This document shows positions 30,728 to 37,010 of a DNA stretch of 37,010 nt, piece by piece. The position numbers and the translations under genes were made by a program. The notes beneath the pieces were generated by a model, which saw only the letters and a list, made by a program, of their open reading frames with translations, did not search any database and was not told the origin of the DNA. The DNA comes from Discostella pseudostelligera. Its lineage: Eukaryota > Bacillariophyta > Thalassiosirophyceae > Thalassiosirales > Thalassiosiraceae. The stretch spans positions 1-37,010 of the forward strand of contig JALLBK010000370.1 in NCBI GenBank assembly GCA_036940085.1, given 5' to 3'. The number at the start of each line of letters is the position of its first letter. Positions within the stretch are counted from its first letter, which is position 1.

Positions 30728-32054
30728 ATGATGAACCGTCTCCTCCTCGCGACAATCCTACTAGCCACCTCTCTCAGCAATGACATCGGCCATGGTGGTG
30801 GTATCGTCGTCGTCGCTGCTGAAGATGCGCATCCGCAATGTGACGAATGGGCATCTACAGGCGAATGCAGTCTGAACCCGACGTACATGTGGTCGAACTG
30901 CGCCGACGCTTGTGGCAAATTGGCGGAGACAGAGAAGACCATGAGCGCGGAGATTGGTGAGTGGATCATGATGTATTTCTATTTATATGCTGCAAATACA
31001 TCGCGGTTGTTTCATTGTTCTATAATTACATCAAGGCACTCTTAATCTAAATAGTTCTCGCCTGTCCCTCGTCCCTTGAATTGACGCCAGAGAAGAAAAT
31101 TGCTAATATCAATTCATTCTTCGACTTGGAAGCACTGGACATTGATAAGAACGTGGTGAAATTTGATCAATTCAAAGGAAAGGTGACAGTCATTACAAAT
31201 GTGGCGAGTTATTGCGGTGAGATACCATCTATTCTCGTGTTGCGCAAAATGTATTTCATTCATATCGTCACTGGAACAACAACCTTTTTGACACGTGCTC
31301 TTTTATCTCCCCCAAAATTACAATAATTGCTTAGGATATACCGAGTCTCATTACACAGGATTAGTGCATCTACATTATCGATTCAAGAACTCTCCGATGG
31401 GTTTCAATATCTTGGCATTTCCATGCAACCAGTTTGGGAATCAGGAGTACGTGAACGTTATTCTATTGTTTGGTGCTCCCCACATTATTTGGTCGTTCCC
31501 TCTCCCCCCTCATCATATGCACATTGCCCATTTTTTCTCTGCTTATTAATGTGCTTGTTACCTACAGGCCAGAGGAATGTCCTGCGATTAAACTATTTGC
31601 CAAGCAAAAGGGTGTGGAATTTATAATGATGGACAAGGTGGATGTCAATGGATTGGATGCCTCCCCGGTCTATCATTACTTGAAGAAAGTTGCCGGTCCG
31701 GTGAGAGATTTGTTTTCGAATGATACATCCACCCTTTTTGGCAACATCGATTTGGAAACAAACTCAACATAATGTTGCTCTTGCCCATGTTCTCTTATTT
31801 AGCCTCGTATAACTTGGAATTTTGCAACCTATGTAAGTGGTGATGATGGACTCGTAATGCTTGCTGAAATCTTTGATTGATGGAATGATCCAAACTCATT
31901 TTTGCATTAATGTGTGCCATATCCATCCATGCAGTATCTTGTAAAGCCGGATGGTACAGTGCAGTCATTCTCGGGCGTAGGACCTATGGAAATGGTTCCA
32001 CACATATCGAAAGCGATGGGAATTGATGACGAGGAGGCAAAATCCGAATTTTGA
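30728..32054 (+). CDS. ShKT-glutathione peroxidase fusion, six exons
   Basis: Exons are 30728-30956, 31055-31216, 31335-31446, 31568-31700, 31803-31832 and 31935-32054. All are joined with GT-AG introns that keep the frame, giving about 261 residues. Residues 1-36 form a signal peptide (MMNRLLLATILLATSLS). A compact ShKT domain follows at about 40-66 (CDEWASTGECSLNPTYMWSN then CADACGK), then the peroxidase: ITNVASYCGYTESHY with the peroxidatic Cys as ordinary TGC (not selenocysteine), ILAFPCNQFGNQEPEE, and PRITWNFATY. It should reduce peroxides using thioredoxin or glutathione. With a signal peptide and no plastid motif it is probably secretory, though this is inferred. The first ATG (30668) is also in frame, but 30728 starts the signal peptide. 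Exon 5 is only 30 bases. Confidence 0.88.
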
Positions 32055-32318
32055 TGCGCTGCATGTCCGCTGGGCCGGAGAGTATTTTTACTTTCGTGGT
32101 GGGTGGCCAAACAATCATCCTTTATGGTAGCAGGTCGTTCATCAGTTCCGTAGCGGTGGGCACTGATTTGTGGAGCTGGTTGGTGGGTCGAGAGTGAGAC
32201 GAACGTCGCGCGGGTCCGGAGGCCTTTGCTGCTATGGCCGAATCTATTACGTCAAAGTGACATTAACGATTTCTCTTACTACACTGAAATTACTCTTTCA
32301 CTGTTAATCGCGACGCTT
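32055..32318. other. Convergent 3' flanks
   Basis: The peroxidase and armadillo genes converge here. No gene or repeat is seen. Confidence 0.4.
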
Positions 32319-35300
32319 TCATCGACTGAGCGGAGGAAGGATTCGCAGCAAATCTTGCGCGCGGCCCTGAAAGTGATCATTGTGATTCGCCATGGCCAAA
32401 TGAATCAAGGGCACCAAATACTTATTCTGCGCCATCACAGCGATATTATTCTGAGAAAACGTGAAGTTTCTCAAAAGAATAATTGCTCGTTTTTGAATGA
32501 CTTGGACGCTTCGATGAGCTCTCATGGCATTCACTACCGCATCCAGGTCGTCGCTCGTGATATCTGACACCTCGTCCATTTCAACGTCCACACTAACGTT
32601 GCAGAGAGCCGTCAGTGCATTATGGCAAACATTTTGCTTGTCAGAGTGCATCCACAAGCCTGGTGATTGGGACGGAGGAGAGGTGAAACAACGCTCATCA
32701 GTGAAATGGTTATTACAACGTGCATGTTTTTGAAAGGAAACAAGAATTGTACTTACAGAAGTAAATCAAATCTGCAACACCATGAGCAACAAGCAGCTCC
32801 TTATTGACGGGTGTTGTGGACAGGCATGTCAAACACCCCATTGCATGCTCGCAGGCAGTTTCGTTGGATATATGAGCGCTGATGCCATTGGCCACTTGCT
32901 CGATTGCGCACCGCCCTATCCTCTTCTTAAGGTGCCTCCGGGTGGCCACAGACCAGATAACGATGAAACCTCGAACCTGCATATGCTTTGAACCGATAAA
33001 TCGCTCCATGGACGCCACGACAACCTCTGTCCCTCCTTTGTTGACTATTTCATCTTTAAACGAATCGTGTCTTGCTGCTAATCCCCAAAGAGCATAGGCT
33101 GCAACAACTTGGATGTAAAGATTTTGTGGATGAAGTTTCATTGCTCCTAAAAATATTTCTACCACGGGTGTATCATGCGCACGAAGTATCTCGACATCAG
33201 CAACAGCAATGAGATTGGAGAGGGCCATAAACGCTTTGCATACCACTATGGGATCATGCTTCAAGTTTTCCAAAGCTGATATTATCCTCGTAGTACCTCC
33301 CTTATGGCAGACATCCGCCCTGATGTAATTATCGACCGCGATGTTGGTGAGAATGTCGGAGCAAGCGCCCTGAATCGACAGCGACTCAGGAAACTTGAAC
33401 ATGCAACCGACTATCGTCTCAATGAGATTTTCGTTTTGAAGAATGGTCTTCACTACCTCAAACCCATTATCCGCCATGATCTGAATTATGTTCACTGCGG
33501 TCTCAATCAAATCGAACCCATCTTTGACTGAGTCATCATTGTTGATCTCTTCTTTGATAAAATTTATGATGGCGTAAACGAGATCATCATCAACAAAATC
33601 CAACTTATCTGTTGACAAGGAGAAGTAGAGACCTAAGAGTCCAATACCGTGCCTCTGCAAATCAACAGACTGAGGGAATCTATTCATCGTCTCGGTAATC
33701 AATCCAATACTGCACACAACTTCTGGAGACAGTGCTAGCTCCTCTCTCACCGCACAAAGCGCCCAAAGTGCCCCGGTGACGTGTTCCAAGGTTTCGCTAT
33801 CGTCATGGTGTAAACTAAGGGCGTTGATCATCTCAGTCAAAGAGCTGAACAATACATCTGAAAGATCTGGAGTTTCCCCGGAGCTGGAGAGAGACAACAA
33901 AACACAAAAGTTTTGAAGTGCTGAGCATGCCGCTGCTGCATTTGCTGGTTTGTTCTTGTGATTCCTCAAAGAAAGAGTAATAATTCTCATCTCCTCCGAT
34001 ATATCAGGCTCCTCAGATAATTCCAGTTCAACTGAACTCACTCTATACCGAGCAAAAGATTCGTTATCTGATGCAAGATCAAAAAGACATGCAAGTAGTT
34101 TACAACCATGTTCTTGCACGCTAGCGGATTCAGGAAAGCGCTCGATGGCACGAAGGGCACTGGATCTCAAATAAGTGATCCTGTTTCGGGTAAAATCTGG
34201 TGAAGTTACCACTCGTAAATTAGCCCGAAGACAATCGCATGTTCCCTCCTCACTGGCTCGCTCTTGAAATACCAGATTTCGACCCATGTTTTCATCGTCT
34301 GATGCCAGGGTGAGCAAATCTTGGATAGCATGATGAAGCTCGGCCGGAATGGTTGGATCTTCCTCAATAAGGGTTTCTAACTTGGAAAATATTCCTTTAT
34401 CTTGGATGTCGCACATCACTATCGGGTCGATTGCAAGTATTGCTAGTGCAAGGCAAGCTCGTATCTTGGTTTCGACGCTATGTTTCTCATATGGGATTGT
34501 GCTGTTCAAGTCAAACGCGCTCATGATGGTACCAACGCCATCCATTCGATGCACTCTTTCTTTGTTGGTGGGCTCATTTTTGCATATCGCGGCTAATGCG
34601 ACGCATGCTTCAGACTGAACGGCAAAATCATATTGCCACGTTTTCATGCAGGACAAAATGACAGGAATGCCATCGAACACTGGTTTCGACAGCAGAAGAG
34701 TTGGCGAGCTTGAGCAGATATTGACCAGACATCGACAACCATGAAATGCCACAATCACAGAGTTAGAATGCGCCACCATGATTTCAGCCTTCAAAGCGTC
34801 GACGACCACGCGGACGATGCAGAGGAAGAGGTTTGGTTCAATCAAATCGCTCCCAAGACAAGACATCTTGGAGAGAAGGCAAATAGCTGTTTCACGGAAT
34901 ATATTAGAGTCTCGATGAGACATCATTGCTTTTTCGATGTGTTGCAATGTTCTTCCCGTGAGAATGCATATAAGGTCAGTGTCCAATATACATCCCGGGT
35001 CTAGTATATTCCACAAAAGACGATTCCCTTCAATCTGGACGGGTAAATAAGTGTGATGGCGATCCATAACCGAAATGACAGCCATAATTGCCTTCGATGA
35101 ATTTCCTCCAACATATGAGTCGCCCTCTACATATTGCCCCATCATATTCGTCAATGATTCCAATGCAGATCCGGATGACATAGATGCCGATGACAGCCGG
35201 AACAGAGCTTTTAACGCGCTTGCTTGCACCTTGCCCTGTCGACCACGAAAGTGAAGTGCCGCCATCAGTCGATGGATGAATTGCCCGTTTTGAATTTCCA

Positions 35301-36834
35301 ATAAGCGCAGTGCATACGCTTGATTCGAAGCAATGCAAGAAATGAGACCACAGCCATGTTCTTGGATCCGTTCGTCTTTGATGTGAGATTGCATCGTACT
35401 TATCACTTGCTTCATGTTCTCACTGGACTTGAAAAAATCAGACACATATTGGGGGTTCAACGAGGTGATGGTCCAGAGGGTTTGTAATACTTCATATTGG
35501 ATGTTGGGGTCTCCTGCATGAGACGACATAACCTTCGTGAGTGTCTTTGCCCATGCACTAGTCAAGAATGCTATCTTGGAACGCCCTCGATTTTCCTGCG
35601 AGTCTATCAAGCCGTAGGCGTCGAGTAGACAGCCGCGTAGTTTTGACAGAACTTGCACTGTAGCGACTTCGGGTACTGAAGTACTTAGCTTCAGAGCGTC
35701 AATCAATTCGCTGGAAGTTGAACAATGCGCAAGCAAGCTTCGAGACTCTGACTCTGACATTGTTTCGTCAGCATCCACAGAAGTTTTGCTTTGGTCGATC
35801 GCAGCAGACGGTGCGTTTGAGGTGCCGGATGAACCCACATCCATGCTAGCAAATTTCCTATCAAGTAACGTTCTCTGAGCATCAACATTTACGCACTGCG
35901 CACCTGGCGTGGTGTTTCCATCGTCTCTCTTAGATTCGTCAGCCATGGCCTGTTCAGCCTTCTCATTCATCAAACTCCTCATTTCGTGAGCAGGAGCTTG
36001 ATACAATGAAGGAGTATTGGCTCCAACAGCAGCATTAAACTCCTTCTTCTCAAGGATTCGCGCATCCAGTCCATTCCCTCCGCAGCCAAATGAAGTGGAA
36101 ACCGCCGATGCAGTGAAACTGTTGTTGCAATCGTTGCGATTGACGCTGCCAGCATCTGCTTGTTCCAGTTTTCTTGCTAGGAGCGGGATCTGATCGATAC
36201 GACATTCTTCTACCCCTATTTCAGAAGTGACAGGCAGAGATCCTGCTTTCATACTCCGATCAGCACTCTCATTGCTTAGAGTACGAAGGTTCATACCAGC
36301 TTGCGAATAACTTTTTTGCTGAGAGCCACTGATGATTTCACTGTCACCTTCTTCCGCAATATTTTCAAGACTCGTACTAAGTGCATTGTTATTTCCACCG
36401 CCGCCACCGCCGCCACCACCACCATCATCGCTCTTTGAATCAAAAGTAAGCACAGAAATATCATCACTTAGTCCACCTACAACGAACGAATCGACGGCTG
36501 GGCCGTACCGTTGTTTCGATGCCATCAAGTATCCTCCTAAATTAGCGTCGTCATTATCGGACCATGCTTCACCCTGGTTGCTACTACTACGACCTGTGCC
36601 CGGCACGTTACTTTTTTGCTGGATTGCCGCAAGGCCATTATCTCCATGCGATGGCAACATGTCGCTTGGATGCCTCTGTTCAACGTTGTCAAGAGTATGG
36701 TTGGTGTTGCTTAAGGTGCCGCTAGATTGCAAATCTGGCACCGGAGAAATACAGACACCTTGATCTTCATCTAATATCCCCTCGCGATTTGCATTGGGTT
36801 CAGGCGGTGCCACTGAGTTGCATTGAAGACACAT
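32319..36834 (-). CDS. Large armadillo/HEAT-repeat protein, two exons or more
   Basis: Exon A (36834-32757) and exon B (32659-32319) are joined by a phase-1 intron (GTAAGT donor, CACCAG acceptor) that restores DLIYFCLWMHSDKQNVCHNA, giving about 1472 residues. The N-terminal 370 or so residues are polar and Ser/Asn-rich, with a Gly run and a DDISVLTFDS motif. The rest is a long array of helical pairs with armadillo-like wording (for example VQEHGCKLLACLFDLA, VQSEACVALAAICKNEP, IQVVAAYALWGLAARHDS). No enzyme domain is seen; such proteins act as scaffolds. The frame stays open upstream of the first Met (NVPNRVYKG before MCLQC) back to a good acceptor at 36862 (polypyrimidine, CTAAC, ATTCACAG). 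The real start is therefore probably in an exon beyond the window and the gene 5'-partial. Confidence 0.82.
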
Positions 36835-37010
36835 TCCTTTGTATACCCGGTTGGGAACGTTCTGTGAATTGACATGAGAATGATGTTCGAGGAAGTCGTT
36901 AGAAAAAATGAAGTGACGAGCTTAATGAAATGCAAAGTAAAAATTCCCTGTTCATCCAAACATCTGCATGAATAAGCTGCCAGATAGAGTTGTCGTGCAC
37001 CGAAATTACC
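36835..37010. other. Right edge: probable intron upstream of the armadillo gene
   Basis: On the minus strand this stretch contains TTCATTTTTTCTAACGACTT followed about 25 bases later by ATTCACAG at 36862. That is a branch-point, pyrimidine and acceptor layout. I infer an intron whose donor lies outside the window. Confidence 0.4.

Overview
This looks like nuclear DNA of a diatom, probably a centric one. The organism is inferred, not matched by search. The signs are eukaryotic genes with short GT-AG introns (many GTGAGT or GTAAGT donors), a plastid presequence with an ANAFAP-type cleavage motif, plant-type LRR proteins with diatom-style N and C termini, an ShKT domain fused to a peroxidase, and many trinucleotide-repeat homopolymer tracts inside proteins. 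Two nuclear-encoded mitochondrial F1-ATPase subunits (beta and delta) lie about 9 kb apart. Layout: a 3'-partial GT32-like glycosyltransferase (1-936, minus); a possible tiny two-exon membrane protein (1774-2065, plus); a four-exon secreted LRR protein (2509-4785, minus); a tandem array of three paralogous 12-cysteine cell-surface proteins (5450-8991, plus), which is the most distinctive gene family here; a plastid-type glutaredoxin (9432-10302, plus); a FUSC/ArAE-type membrane protein (10705-13880, minus); ATP synthase beta (14415-16555, plus), followed by a 72-bp duplication around an N that looks like an assembly seam; a SET-domain methyltransferase (16803-18722, minus); a STE20/OSR1-like kinase (19480-21726, plus); an L-type lectin (21778-23160, minus); ATP synthase delta (24035-24747, plus); a peroxisomal enoyl-CoA hydratase-like protein ending in SKL (24977-26219, minus); an unknown, possibly plastid protein (26686-28152, plus); an Rpb12-type RNA polymerase subunit (28814-29047, minus); an unknown, possibly mitochondrial membrane protein (29514-30392, minus); a secreted ShKT-glutathione peroxidase fusion with six exons (30728-32054, plus); and a very long armadillo-repeat protein (32319-36834 or beyond, minus). 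Genes are densely packed and many pairs are divergent or convergent, so most intergenic stretches must serve as shared promoters or terminators. Two recurrent promoter-type signals stand out. One is a CACGTG box with a conserved surround (TTACACGTGGCA), arrayed at near-helical spacing in four intergenic regions. The other is a TTCCCGCC (E2F-like) box. A near-perfect 93-bp palindrome sits between the hydratase gene and the unknown gene at 26686. No tRNA, rRNA, CRISPR or intact transposon was recognised.
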